A stretch of DNA of 19,163 nucleotides from Solirubrobacterales bacterium (GCA_025963955.1 JAOPZU010000214.1:1-19163), one strand, 5' to 3'; shown: positions 1 through 8,202, counted from the first letter of the stretch. The notes: generated by a model not told the origin, from the letters alone. Translations and numbers: made by a program.

Positions 1-116
1 GCGCCGTCGGTGTGCGTGCTCGGGGCACGAGAGAACCGGCCCTCGTAGATGCCGATCGTCGGCTGGGTTGCGGCAGGGGCCGGCGGCCCCGGAAACAGGC
101 TTGCGATCGTGTCCAT
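1..116 (-). CDS. Probable baseplate/tail protein, N-terminal fragment (cut by window edge)
   Basis: An ATG at 116 opens a frame that runs off the left edge without a stop, giving 38 visible residues. It begins MDTIASLFPG, continues with a Pro/Ala-rich stretch, then reads IGIYEGRFSRAP. It lies 12 nt downstream of the tail hub stop, in the same direction, with a weak purine-rich GGGG about 10 nt before the ATG. In contractile-tail phages the gene after the hub usually encodes a baseplate component such as a spike or wedge protein, so that is the likely class. The visible part is too short to assign a family. Confidence 0.6.
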   Translation of the reverse strand, partial: MDTIASLFPGPPAPAATQPTIGIYEGRFSRAPSTHTDG

Positions 117-128
117 GCAGAGCAGCCC

Positions 129-2141
129 CTAAGAGTCGACGCCGTCACCCGGCGCGTGTCGCGCAACGAGCCCTGCGCGCGGGTATTCCTGCTTCAGCAG
201 GCGGGGCCCGCTGACAGCGGGGTGGCCGGCCGTGTTGAACTCGTAGCCGTCCGGGAAGCGGATGTAGACGTGCCCATTCGCCCCGCTTCCGGGCTTGACC
301 CAAACGGTGAACGTCTTACCCTCGCCCGGCTCGCCCCACGACAAGAAGAAGTCCGACACCTGCGGTCCTGGCACGCTGCTGAGCACCCCGCCGTTATGCA
401 GCGCCATCGAGGTAGACGACGAGCAGTCGTAAGTCGTAGCCGACTGGGCTTGCGCCCAGGTCTGTCCATGCCCGCCGACGCCGTACGGAAGAGCTCGATC
501 GCTGATGGCCTTGGCCGCGGCGCGGACTGAACCTGCTGCGGCGGACCCCGAAGCTCCGGCAGTTCCGTCGGTAGCCGTGGTCGTCTTCGTGAGCGTGTCG
601 TGCGCCGGCTCCGCGAGCGCCTTCAGACCACGCGTGAGTTCAATCGTGCGATCCGGCAAGAACAACGGACCCGACACCCGGGACACAAGCCACCGGCCGT
701 CAACCCCGTCCGTCACGTCCTCGATCACCACACACGCCCCAGGCTTTGCGGACCACATGTCCGCACGGCAGGTCACCGTCGCCGTCTCGACCCGTTTGCC
801 CTCGTCCTTGTCGAAGTCGATCCAGTCAATCCCGTCGTCCGTCTCGCTGATCGTCATCGACGGTTGCAGCGCAAGGAGGTCTTTCTCGAAGGCGAACGTG
901 ACGACGTGGTCGATCAGGAAGCGGCGGCGCTGCACCTCATCAGCTAGGCGCTTCAGGCAGTCCCACGTGTTTTCCGGTGGCTCGCCGGGCTGCGGCGACG
1001 GCAGCCCACGCGTGAACTCGTAGGGCTTCGCGATCGTCTTCGATGTCTCTGTAGTCGTTGAGCCGCTGTCCGTGGTTGGATCGAACGGTTCGCCGGTGTA
1101 GGCGGCGATGATCGCTTCCGCCTCCGACTTGAAGTTCGAGTAGCCCGCCTCACCCGCGTAGGCGTTGTTCGGCCAGATGCTTGGTGTCTCGACCTTGACG
1201 GCGATCTCGGCGGGGTCGGTGATCCCGGCCTTCGTAAGGCTGATCGCGCCGCCGGCGTTGAAGCCTTTGCCGCCAAGCAAGAAGTAGTGAGCAAACGCCT
1301 CGGTGTCGTGCGGGTCAGGGAAGTTCGCGGCGGACCCGTTCTGGCCGGAACCGCCTTGGAGCACCCCCCAGTAGCCCGAGCCGTTCGGCGCATAGGCTCC
1401 TGCCTGTCCGCCGATACCTGACTCGGCGATCGCCGCGAAGATCAACGCGCGCTGCGCCGCCGGCGAGGCGTTCAGCTTCTTGGCGACACCAAGCAGGCGT
1501 GACGCTTCAGCGAGCTGGTGCGCCGAGGCCGTCGCACCCTTGACCTTGAGCTTGACGCCCGGAGCGAACCCTGAAGCGCTGGCTGACGACGGGGATGAAC
1601 TATCAGTCGTCTTCTTGACGACGGTGCCCGTTGCCTTATCGGCGTCCGTGATCGGCTGCTTCTTGTGCAGGTCGGGGCAGAAGAACCCGATGCCCGGGGT
1701 GTCGTCAACGATCAGCTTCGCGAATTCGGCCCGGGTCACCTTGCCGCGAGAGACCTTCCGCGGCTTGCGCTCCAGGCGCAGGCGGGCGACATCACGGTCC
1801 TCGAACTCGAGGGTGAAGTCGTCGCCGGACTTCGACACGCGCACCAGCCGAAACTGATGGGTGCCTACGTCAAGGTCTGCGCGCTCGTTGAGGATGCCTG
1901 ATGGCCGCAGGACGCGCTCGGGGTCGTGCAGCGTCAGCGTCAGCGTCGTCGCTTCCTCGATCGACCGCTCAACTTGGGCGTCCGTGATGAGGTCCGTCAG
2001 GTCCGCCGTGAACGGGAAGCCGTTGTACATCAGCTCGCCGACCTCGTAGGCGTCGAGCGTGACGTCCTTTGCCGGGACCGGCAGCGATCGGCTACCGGTC
2101 GTCGGCTGCTTGCTGATGCTGGTGACGCGTGGAGTCGTCAC
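129..2141 (-). CDS. Tail hub protein with inserted lysozyme-like domain and C-terminal NlpC/P60-like peptidase
   Basis: Predicted baseplate hub (late-control gpD/gp27-like class) of 670 aa that also carries cell-wall-cutting domains. Residues about 30-155 look like the first hub half. A Ser/Thr/Lys linker (about 165-190) leads to a lysozyme/transglycosylase-like domain (about 205-350) with candidate catalytic Glu240 in AIAESG and a downstream GYWGVLQGG. The second hub half resumes at about 375-510 (NTWDCLKRLADEVQRR; GRWLVSRVSG). After a Gly/Ala/Ser/Thr linker, residues 540-665 look like an NlpC/P60-type cysteine peptidase: Cys573 in YDCSSS, His624 in GHVYIRF, with His640 a possible third residue. 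Catalytic residues are assigned by motif only. The GTG start at 2141 overlaps the LysM gene stop by 4 nt (GTGA). The protein would sit at the tail tip and open peptidoglycan during DNA injection. A purely structural role for either extra domain is possible but less likely. Confidence 0.8.
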   Translation of the reverse strand: MTTPRVTSISKQPTTGSRSLPVPAKDVTLDAYEVGELMYNGFPFTADLTDLITDAQVERSIEEATTLTLTLHDPERVLRPSGILNERADLDVGTHQFRLVRVSKSGDDFTLEFEDRDVARLRLERKPRKVSRGKVTRAEFAKLIVDDTPGIGFFCPDLHKKQPITDADKATGTVVKKTTDSSSPSSASASGFAPGVKLKVKGATASAHQLAEASRLLGVAKKLNASPAAQRALIFAAIAESGIGGQAGAYAPNGSGYWGVLQGGSGQNGSAANFPDPHDTEAFAHYFLLGGKGFNAGGAISLTKAGITDPAEIAVKVETPSIWPNNAYAGEAGYSNFKSEAEAIIAAYTGEPFDPTTDSGSTTTETSKTIAKPYEFTRGLPSPQPGEPPENTWDCLKRLADEVQRRRFLIDHVVTFAFEKDLLALQPSMTISETDDGIDWIDFDKDEGKRVETATVTCRADMWSAKPGACVVIEDVTDGVDGRWLVSRVSGPLFLPDRTIELTRGLKALAEPAHDTLTKTTTATDGTAGASGSAAAGSVRAAAKAISDRALPYGVGGHGQTWAQAQSATTYDCSSSTSMALHNGGVLSSVPGPQVSDFFLSWGEPGEGKTFTVWVKPGSGANGHVYIRFPDGYEFNTAGHPAVSGPRLLKQEYPRAGLVARHAPGDGVDS

Positions 2142-2299
2142 GGCAGCAGCAAGATGACCTGGCCGGGCTTCAGGAACCGCGGGTCACGAAGATCGTTGAG
2201 GTTGGCGAGGTCGATGAACAGCGTTGGATCGCCGTACAGCCGCGCCGCGATGGAGGTCAGAGAGTCGCCGGACCGCACGACGTACGTGTCAGAAGCCAC
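2138..2299 (-). CDS. LysM-domain tail mini-protein (gpX/gp53-like)
   Basis: A 53-aa frame starting with GTG at 2299 and reading MASDTYVVRSGDSLTSIA to a TGA at 2138-2140. Nearly the whole protein is one LysM module: YVVRSGDSLTSIAARLYGD, then the L-A-N-L-N segment, then FLKPGQVILLLP, which is the usual start, middle and end of the fold. It overlaps the upstream gene by 11 nt and the hub by 4 nt, so it is probably translationally coupled to both. Family knowledge: contractile tails encode a small LysM protein (P2 gpX type) that clamps the tube initiator to the hub. The position between the tail-initiator-like protein and the hub fits exactly. A role in peptidoglycan binding is the alternative. 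Confidence 0.85.
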   Translation of the reverse strand: MASDTYVVRSGDSLTSIAARLYGDPTLFIDLANLNDLRDPRFLKPGQVILLLP

Positions 2300-2966
2300 C
2301 GGTCACACCCCCCGAGCTCTTCAATGACTTGAGGCCCGTCGACTTCTTGGCGGTCGTCTTCTTCTTCGCTGCTGACGCCGCGGCCGCTTTCGCCGCCGGG
2401 GACTTGATCGCGACCGTGTCTGCCTTCACGTACTGCACCAACGCAAGCACGGCGTCCTGACGCACCCGGAACGACTTGCCGTGCTCCGTCTCCCACAGTG
2501 AGTCGCCCCACGTGATGTCGTCGATCCGCCACTCGATCGTGCGGCCCGCACCAAGAGGCACGGGCCCGTCAACGAAGACCGCCGGTGGACCGGACCTGTC
2601 CGACAGGTTGCGGCCCATGTCGCGCAGCGCCTGGCACTCGCCCTCAATGTTCCGGCGGGCCGCCCAGCCGTCCATGCGGATCGCCAGGGTCATCGTGTAC
2701 GGGTCCACGCCCTGCCAGTCCGTCAGGCTCACACGGTGCGGACGCGAGATCCGCACCCAGCCGCCGAAGCCCCCGGCCAGAATTGGTGACGCCTCGCCGG
2801 AGAACACGTTCAAGGTGATGTTGTTGGCGGGGCAGGCGATCGTGTAGACCCCCTCCCCGCCCGCGAACGCGCGAAGAGGGTTCGGGCGTGCGACGCCCTT
2901 CTTCGGCGGGACAGTTCCCAGCGCGCCAGGGAACTGCGTCTTCGTGAACGACGTCCTGACGGCCAT
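2289..2966 (-). CDS. Tail tube initiator / baseplate adaptor-like protein
   Basis: A 225-aa protein following the tape measure, with its ATG overlapping the tape-measure stop (TAATG). The central part contains PYTMTLAIRMDGW, IEGECQALRDMG, IEWRIDDITWGD and a C-terminal RVRQDAVLALVQYV segment. This pattern is typical of tail proteins placed between tape measure and LysM/hub genes in phage tails and related injection systems. They connect the first tube ring to the hub. The last 35 residues are a Lys/Ala/Ser-rich low-complexity tail (KAAAASAAKKKTTAKKS), probably disordered, possibly contacting DNA or the hub. The specific family is inferred from context and pattern. Confidence 0.65.
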   Translation of the reverse strand: MAVRTSFTKTQFPGALGTVPPKKGVARPNPLRAFAGGEGVYTIACPANNITLNVFSGEASPILAGGFGGWVRISRPHRVSLTDWQGVDPYTMTLAIRMDGWAARRNIEGECQALRDMGRNLSDRSGPPAVFVDGPVPLGAGRTIEWRIDDITWGDSLWETEHGKSFRVRQDAVLALVQYVKADTVAIKSPAAKAAAASAAKKKTTAKKSTGLKSLKSSGGVTGGF

Positions 2967-5332
2967 TACTTCCGGCCCTTCATCGTGTGCATCTCGCCGA
3001 TGACCTGGCGGGTGATCTCTTTACCGCCGACCTTGAACACGTTCGTGACCGGGTGGTAGTGGACCTCGGTCACCCCGCCGCGCATCTGGCCGGTGTCGAC
3101 CGTCTTGCGTGCCATCGAACCGAGCCGCGACTTCGTGCCGGACGCCGGCGTGACGCGGGCGCCTGTCGCACCGAACCGGACGAGCTCGGGGCCCTGTTCC
3201 CCGACAAGTGCCAGGCGCCCAGCCGGGAGCATCCCACCCGCCGCCAGTCGGGGAATGTCAGGGGTGTTGATGTTGATGTCCGGCAGGTGCCCAAGCGGGC
3301 CGAGGTCAGTTCCGCCGATATGGAAGCTGAGGTTGTTCCAGCCGTTGATGATGAAGTTCAGTGCTGAGCGGAACGCGTCCTTGACGCCGTCGAACATGCC
3401 GACGGTCGCGGTCTTGATGCGCGAGCCGAGCCCCGTGAGGAACGTGACGATCCGGTTGAATGAGCGGCGAACCGTTGAATAGACGGAGGAAGCCGCGTGC
3501 TTGATCTGGTCGAAGTGCCGGACGATGAACAGAGTCGCGAGCCCGATGGGGCCGGTGAGGATCGCGAGTAGCAGCGGCCAGTGCTTCTTGATGAACCCGA
3601 AGACCGAGTTGACCGCCCGGTGGAAGAACCCGATCTTGCGGTAGGCGACCACGAACGCCGCGCCGAGAGCGACGATCGCGACGACCGCGAGGGTGATCGG
3701 GTTGGCGTCCATCGCGAGCATCAGGAGGCCCATGGCCCGCGAGAACACTGTGGTGGCTAGCGCGGCGACCTTTGACGCGGCGGCGACCGCGAGCTCCTGG
3801 ACCTTCAGCGCGATGAGTTGGATGCGGGTGAGGATGCACGCGTTCTTCACCGCTGCCATGCCGCCCTGGACCGCTGCGAGACCCTTCTTGAACCCGAACA
3901 TCTGACTGGTGAACGACAGCAGCCCGATCGTCTTCATGACGGCCATGGCCCCCATGAGGGCGGTGAACACCGTCGTGAAGCCGGGGATCGTCCGTTCAAG
4001 GAACAGCAGTGCCTTCGCGAAGCCGGTCAGCAGATCGACGAACAGGATCAGCGGACCGCTTGAGCCAGCGAACGGGGCGAACGCCCTGACGATCGCGTCG
4101 ATCGCCTTCAGCATGTGCGGACCGAAAGCCGCCGCCGTCCCCGCGACCACGTTCGAGATGATCGGGACGAGCTTGGTCATCTCGTCGATGAGCGGAGCGA
4201 CACCGTTACCGGCCGCGAGCCCGCCGAACGCCTTGCCGATCGCCCCCACCAGGCGGGTGACCGCGTAGATAGGCTTCTTTGCCCGCTCGAAGAAGTCAGC
4301 GATCGCGTTCTGGCCCTTCAAGCTGCCGGACCACTGCGCGAATCGCTTCGCGGTCTTGTCGATGCTGACCAGCAGGTCATGCCCGAGCGGGAACGCGGCA
4401 TGAGCGACGTTCTTGAACGCCGTGGCGACCGACCCGACGATGCTGAACAGGTGCTTCAGCACGATCTGGGTGCGCTGAAAGAACGCGGCGAGCTTGCCGG
4501 TCTTGCGGCCGGACTCGGTGGCGGCGTCCGCAGCGGTAGTCCAGCCCTTGGCGGTACGCGCAAGCCACATCGTGAGCGGCCGCGCCGACACCACCACGTT
4601 CCGGATCACGTTCAGCACGTGACCCAGCGCAAGCCCAAAGACGCCGATCAGGCGCGTGTTGAACTTCGCCTGGGAGCCGATGTCTTTCAGGAAGCTCGCG
4701 GACCCGACCTGCGCACCGAGGCGGGCGCCCGTGTTCCCGACGACCTTCGCTGTTCCCTCAAGGCCCGGACGTGCCGCGGCAAGTGCCGGGGTCGCAGCAC
4801 GCAGCCCCTTCGTCAGACCCGGGAACAACCCAGCCTGGAGTCGCTTTTGCAAGTCGATGATCTGCGGCTTCAGCCCCTGAATGACCTTCGCGAAGCTCTG
4901 GGCGGCAGGGGTCAGTGCCGCGAGCTTCTTCGGATCGAGCTTGTCGTGCAGCCCGCCGATCGCGTCCGACAGTCCGGCGGTCGCAAGCTTGAACACGCCG
5001 AGGCCCTGCGCGCCAGCGAGCGCAGCGGTCGGGTAGGCCGCAATCGCCCCGGCCGCAGGAACCAGCGCCGCAGTCAAAGCGATACCGCCGGCGGCAGCCG
5101 CAGAAGCCGCCTGGGCAAGCATGCCGAGGCTTGCGATCAGCGCCGCCGGCTTCACCAAGCCGATGACGCCGCTGAACGCCTTCATCTCGACGTTCAGGCC
5201 CTTTGACTTCTTCTCCGTACGCCGGGCGGCATCACCGATGCTGTCGACGTCCTGCGCAGCCTTCTTCGAGTCGACGGAGAACTTCCGGGCGCCCTGGAGG
5301 CGCAGCTTCACGTCGATGTCGTTCTTCGCCAT
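2966..5332 (-). CDS. Tail tape measure protein
   Basis: At 788 aa this is the second-longest protein here, directly after the tail chaperone pair, as in nearly all long-tailed phages. The N-terminus is charged and helical (residues 1-55). Long Ala/Gly-rich hydrophobic stretches follow at about 60-130, 425-480 and 540-615, which are the segments expected to enter the host membrane. The C-terminal region carries the recurrent tape-measure signature LVGEQGPELV at residues 709-718 after AAGGMLPAG. The protein sets tail length and is ejected ahead of the DNA. By the usual rule of about 1.5 angstrom per residue the tail would be near 118 nm (inference). No lytic domain is visible; those sit in the hub instead. 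The ATG is preceded by a G-rich stretch (GGGGGTGGGGGC). Confidence 0.9.
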   Translation of the reverse strand: MAKNDIDVKLRLQGARKFSVDSKKAAQDVDSIGDAARRTEKKSKGLNVEMKAFSGVIGLVKPAALIASLGMLAQAASAAAAGGIALTAALVPAAGAIAAYPTAALAGAQGLGVFKLATAGLSDAIGGLHDKLDPKKLAALTPAAQSFAKVIQGLKPQIIDLQKRLQAGLFPGLTKGLRAATPALAAARPGLEGTAKVVGNTGARLGAQVGSASFLKDIGSQAKFNTRLIGVFGLALGHVLNVIRNVVVSARPLTMWLARTAKGWTTAADAATESGRKTGKLAAFFQRTQIVLKHLFSIVGSVATAFKNVAHAAFPLGHDLLVSIDKTAKRFAQWSGSLKGQNAIADFFERAKKPIYAVTRLVGAIGKAFGGLAAGNGVAPLIDEMTKLVPIISNVVAGTAAAFGPHMLKAIDAIVRAFAPFAGSSGPLILFVDLLTGFAKALLFLERTIPGFTTVFTALMGAMAVMKTIGLLSFTSQMFGFKKGLAAVQGGMAAVKNACILTRIQLIALKVQELAVAAASKVAALATTVFSRAMGLLMLAMDANPITLAVVAIVALGAAFVVAYRKIGFFHRAVNSVFGFIKKHWPLLLAILTGPIGLATLFIVRHFDQIKHAASSVYSTVRRSFNRIVTFLTGLGSRIKTATVGMFDGVKDAFRSALNFIINGWNNLSFHIGGTDLGPLGHLPDININTPDIPRLAAGGMLPAGRLALVGEQGPELVRFGATGARVTPASGTKSRLGSMARKTVDTGQMRGGVTEVHYHPVTNVFKVGGKEITRQVIGEMHTMKGRK

Positions 5333-5346
5333 GCCCCCACCCCCTA

Positions 5347-6038
5347 CTAGCCGAGCATCTCGGCGATCTGGTTCCGGATGAGCCCCGCTAGATGCTCATG
5401 CTGTTCAACTAGTGCTTCTTGGGCGTGGCGGGCGACCAACTGCAACGCAACCCACTCGACCGGGTCAGCGACCCGCAGCAGGCCGCGTGGGTCAACACCG
5501 AGCGCGGCGAGTTGCGCGACCGCGGCGATGTCGCTGCGGCCTACGCTTCCCCCAGCAGGTCACTGTCGACCTCGGGCGACTCACGGTTCAGCCACTCCGA
5601 ATGCGCCTGCGCCTGCCGGATGATCGCCCACTCATCCGGGAACGTCCCCTGCACAACCTCACGGGCGGTCTCGGCCTCGAAGCCAAGGATTTCCGCGAGG
5701 TCCGGGCCGAACCCGTCGGCGACCTGCGTGAGCTCGCCGTCATCGTCGCGCTCAAACAGGCCGATGCACGCCATGGTGAGCTGGTCGATGCAGCCGAGCA
5801 GATTGCGGGCCGCCTCGTCCGGGACACGCTCAAGGCGCTTGGCGGTCTTCGCGGCTTCCTGGTAGCCGACGAACCCGTAACGGGCGACGAGCGCCCCGCC
5901 GTACCCCGGGACGTCAAGATCGAGCGGGGTGCGCTGCGCCTGTAGCTCCTGCCGGCGGGCAGCGAGCCGGCCGAGCGGGCTTCCTTCAGGTGCCGCGCCC
6001 GCCGAGTCGGCAGGCGCGGCGGGAACCTCACTGCTCAC
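5347..6038 (-). CDS. Tail assembly chaperone, -1 frameshift-extended product
   Basis: The first chaperone frame ends at 5541. If ribosomes slip back one base at the G-GGG-GAA heptamer (5547-5553), reading continues for about 66 codons to paired stops at 5347-5349 and 5344-5346, just before the tape-measure ATG. The extension begins GSVGRSDIAAVAQLA, continues through LLRVADPVEWVALQLVARHA and ends LIRNQIAEMLG. It is compositionally normal coding sequence with no good start codon of its own at the junction. Programmed -1 slippage making a long minority chaperone is established for lambda G/GT and P2 E/E'. The long form bridges the tape measure and tube subunits during tail assembly. I am confident of the open extension; slippage efficiency cannot be seen. 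Confidence 0.8.
5541..6038 (-). CDS. Tail assembly chaperone, short (unshifted) product
   Basis: A 165-aa protein between the tail tube and tape measure. The GTG start at 6038 overlaps the tube stop by 4 nt (GTGA). The N-terminal 40 residues are Ala/Pro-rich and probably disordered; the rest is mostly helical and acidic (IDQLTMACIGLFERDDDGEL, TFPDEWAIIRQAQAHSEW). Helical acidic proteins at this position act as cytoplasmic chaperones that coat the tape measure and are absent from the finished virion. This short form would be the major product, with the frameshifted form as the minor one. Confidence 0.8.
   Translation of the reverse strand: MSSEVPAAPADSAGAAPEGSPLGRLAARRQELQAQRTPLDLDVPGYGGALVARYGFVGYQEAAKTAKRLERVPDEAARNLLGCIDQLTMACIGLFERDDDGELTQVADGFGPDLAEILGFEAETAREVVQGTFPDEWAIIRQAQAHSEWLNRESPEVDSDLLGEA
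5547..5553 (-). promoter_or_regulatory. Slippery heptamer for programmed -1 frameshift
   Basis: On the coding strand the heptamer reads G-GGG-GAA in the chaperone frame, two codons before its TAG stop. The P-site GGG can re-pair perfectly one base back. The A-site GAA re-pairs less well (GGA), so efficiency may be modest. The heptamer lies in the last codons of the upstream frame, the classic placement for tail chaperone pairs. A GC-rich stretch follows that could fold as a stimulator, but I see no obvious strong pseudoknot by eye. Confidence 0.75.
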
Positions 6039-6457
6039 GACGGGTCACCGTCAACCCAGAACGTCAGCTCCAGGACCCGCCGGTTACCGGAGTTGATGTC
6101 CACGTCCGGACGCTTGACGCCCTGAAGCCGAACAGGCCAGTTCACGGCAGCCCCAAACGACGCGTAGTTCGTGTCGAGCGGCTGCTCCGTGCAGGTACCC
6201 GACGCACGGGACCCTTCCTGAAGCAGCAGCCGATACAGGGCGTCGTCGGTCGCGTCGTTGAACGTTCGCGTGACGGTGATGTCCGAGTAGGACGACGGGC
6301 CACCAAAAGCCCGCTCAGCCTGCCCCGGACCCGGCCGGTACTTATCCCCCGTAGAGGTGAGCTCACGGCCGGTGATCGTCTCGAACGTGCCGACAGCGAT
6401 CGGGCCGCTCTTGCCCGTCAGAGCGACGGTGACCAGGGTGCGATCTTCGGTGCTCAT
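6035..6457 (-). CDS. Tail tube protein
   Basis: A 140-aa, beta-rich protein immediately after the sheath gene. Its ATG overlaps the sheath stop (ATGA). The sheath-tube-chaperone-tape measure order is diagnostic. It contains alternating beta strands (ITVTRTFNDATDDALYRLL; RRVLELTFWVDGDPS) and a long Gly/Pro loop (STGDKYRPGPGQAERAFGG), as expected for a tube monomer with an inter-ring loop. It would form stacked hexameric rings lined by the tape measure and enclosed by sheath. The length is at the short end for contractile-tail tubes, but the fold pattern and position fit well. Confidence 0.85.
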   Translation of the reverse strand: MSTEDRTLVTVALTGKSGPIAVGTFETITGRELTSTGDKYRPGPGQAERAFGGPSSYSDITVTRTFNDATDDALYRLLLQEGSRASGTCTEQPLDTNYASFGAAVNWPVRLQGVKRPDVDINSGNRRVLELTFWVDGDPS

Positions 6458-7947
6458 GACAGGGCCTCCTGGGTCGACACGACCCTGACGTTGATCTGGA
6501 CAAGCTCAGCGAACGGCGAGCGCCGCACCTGAATAGCCGCGGACAAGGTGCCCGACGCCACCAGCGCCGGAGTGTTCACGCCCGACCCGGTATCGACCCG
6601 GAACGCTGTCGTGGGACCCCCAGCGCCGCCGCTGAACGAGTCGTCGTACAGGGCGCCGAGCTGGTAGTAGCGGTTAAGCATCCCGGACAGCTCGCCCGCG
6701 AACGCGGCGGCCGTGTGGCCGCGACCGTCGATCTGACGGAACACGTACGTGTCGCCGATCGCCAAGGCGTCAGCCTTGATCGCCATGTCCAGACGGACGT
6801 TGCTTGCCTGCCAGTGGTTCGGTGCGAGCGTGCGATCCGCGGCGGTGACGAACCCGTAGTTCCGGATCGCCCCGTAGTAGTTGATCGCCACGTTGACCCC
6901 GGCGAGGTTCAGCTCGGCACGGTCCGCGGCGGTCGGCGTGTACACCAGGCCGGTCGCGAACACCGAGTCACCAGCACTGGAACCCTGGTCGCCGGCGGCA
7001 GCCAGGTTCGGGTTGCCGGTAGCGATGTCCTGGCGGGCGATGAGGCCCATCACCGTCCCGACGCGCGACACGGTCCGCGGGGCGCCCGCAACGAGAGCGG
7101 GGATCGTCTGGTAGCCGCCGACGATCATGCCCTTGCGGGCGTTGACCAGCGACCGGATCGCCGAGGCCGCCGTCACGAGCGTTGCCTTCGACGTCGAGTT
7201 CGGCAGATCGAAGATCGCGAACCGGTTCTTCGCGGCCGCATGGTTCGACAGGCTCGTGTTCATCGCCGTCGTCGAAACGCCGGGGGCGGCGACCTGGCCC
7301 GGCCCGAGCGACCCGGGGAACAGGTCCAGGGCCGTGTCGTACTGCGTCTGGGTGGCGTTCGCGTTGTCGTCGGTGCCGCCCGTCAGCGGGACGTTCGTCA
7401 CCGCAACGGGGTTGTCAGCGCCGAGGACGTTGTCGATGACCGTCACGTAGGACGAGCCAACCGACCAGGCAACCGCGTCCGTCACCGTCGCGAAGAACGG
7501 GGACGTCTCAAGGATCGTCGCCGGCGTGCCGGAGATCGCCCCGGACGTGTCCTTCACGACGATCTGGAACGTGGACGACACCACGATCACGTCGATGGTG
7601 ATGTTGTTGTAGATCGGGCCGGGGTACTTCGCCGCCACTCGGGCGGTGACCGCCGAGGCGCCCATCAGATCCACGAACGCGGACACCGGGCTCGCTCCCA
7701 CAACACGGGCGGTGTAGAGCTTCGCGCCACCCTCAGCGAAGAAGCACTCGGCCTGGTCGGCAAGCTGCGAATACGTCAGCCGGGCGCCGTGGTTGGCCTT
7801 CCACTCATCGAGGGACTGCGACAGCGTCCACGTGGTAGCGGGGCCGCGCTCAGCGAAGCCGATCATGAACCCGGTGTCCGTCGCGGTCGGCGCGAACCTA
7901 CGGGGAGCCGACGCGATGTCGGCGAACTGCACACCAGGGCGGGTCAC
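6454..7947 (-). CDS. Contractile tail sheath protein
   Basis: A 497-aa protein with the layout of the phage tail sheath family (Phage_sheath_1 class). The N-terminus reads TRPGVQFADIASAPRRFAPT with GFAERGPA, which is the sheath arm and first domain. The middle is a variable beta domain (about 110-200). The C-terminal part has the conserved domain: VAINYYGAIRNYGFVTA, MAIKADALAIGDTYVFRQ, and the terminal strand FAELVQINVRVVSTQEALS that laces onto neighbouring subunits. Lacing termini are known for sheath and injection-system proteins. The GTG start overlaps the previous stop (GTGA). This gene is the main evidence that the virion has a contractile tail. Confidence 0.93.
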   Translation of the reverse strand: MTRPGVQFADIASAPRRFAPTATDTGFMIGFAERGPATTWTLSQSLDEWKANHGARLTYSQLADQAECFFAEGGAKLYTARVVGASPVSAFVDLMGASAVTARVAAKYPGPIYNNITIDVIVVSSTFQIVVKDTSGAISGTPATILETSPFFATVTDAVAWSVGSSYVTVIDNVLGADNPVAVTNVPLTGGTDDNANATQTQYDTALDLFPGSLGPGQVAAPGVSTTAMNTSLSNHAAAKNRFAIFDLPNSTSKATLVTAASAIRSLVNARKGMIVGGYQTIPALVAGAPRTVSRVGTVMGLIARQDIATGNPNLAAAGDQGSSAGDSVFATGLVYTPTAADRAELNLAGVNVAINYYGAIRNYGFVTAADRTLAPNHWQASNVRLDMAIKADALAIGDTYVFRQIDGRGHTAAAFAGELSGMLNRYYQLGALYDDSFSGGAGGPTTAFRVDTGSGVNTPALVASGTLSAAIQVRRSPFAELVQINVRVVSTQEALS

Positions 7948-8135
7948 TTGGACGCCTCCTTCTCAGACGCCTTCGCGGGCGTGGTTTCCTGAAGGACACC
8001 GTCAGTCAGCAGCGACTGGTTGTGCGGCTCCTTGATGTCCTCGGCGGTGATGGAGATGTCTCGCTGCCCGGGGGCCACCGGGCGCCCGTCAGCGAGCACC
8101 CCGGGCGCCGTGCCCGTGTACGCGTACTTGCTCAT
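7944..8135 (-). CDS. Small neck/tail protein of unknown function
   Basis: A 63-aa protein beginning MSKYAYTGTAPGVLADGRPV. I chose the ATG at 8135 over an upstream ATG at 8195 because a good Shine-Dalgarno (GGAAAGGGG) lies just before it and the extra residues are Pro-rich without similarity to anything. The N-terminal 35 residues look like a small beta fold (GVLADGRPVAPGQRDISI). The C-terminus is charged (KASEKEASK). Short proteins of this look often occur just before sheath or major tail genes. The stop overlaps the sheath GTG (GTGA), which suggests translational coupling that may tune sheath output. No function can be assigned. Confidence 0.75.
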   Translation of the reverse strand: MSKYAYTGTAPGVLADGRPVAPGQRDISITAEDIKEPHNQSLLTDGVLQETTPAKASEKEASK

Positions 8136-8170
8136 GTGACCCCTTTCCAGGGATGGGTTGGGAACAGCGG

Positions 8171-8187
8171 GCGCCCCGGGAGGGCGC
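8171..8187 (-). terminator. Possible hairpin between tail-terminator-like and small neck gene
   Basis: In the 67-nt gap 8136-8202, the transcript can form a 6-bp GC-only stem (GCGCCC / GGGCGC) with a 5-nt loop. No U-run follows, so it is not a standard intrinsic terminator. It may be a U-less terminator, an attenuator or an RNA-processing or stability element. No promoter is recognisable in the gap. Confidence 0.35.
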
Positions 8188-8202
8188 AAGTTCAAGGGAC
8201 CG

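Noticed and set aside
4115..5206. A 363-codon plus-strand open frame opposite the tape measure.
   Set aside because: Arg/Glu/Asp-rich composition, no motif, antisense to a clear tape-measure gene.
129..7947. A stand-alone contractile injection system or tailocin instead of a phage.
   Set aside because: Terminase, portal, scaffold and capsid genes are present upstream and look intact, so this encodes a complete DNA-filled virion.
6715..7992. A 425-codon plus-strand open frame opposite the sheath gene.
   Set aside because: Composition dominated by Arg, Val, Asp and His, as in antisense shadows of GC-rich genes; the sheath protein on the other strand is well supported.
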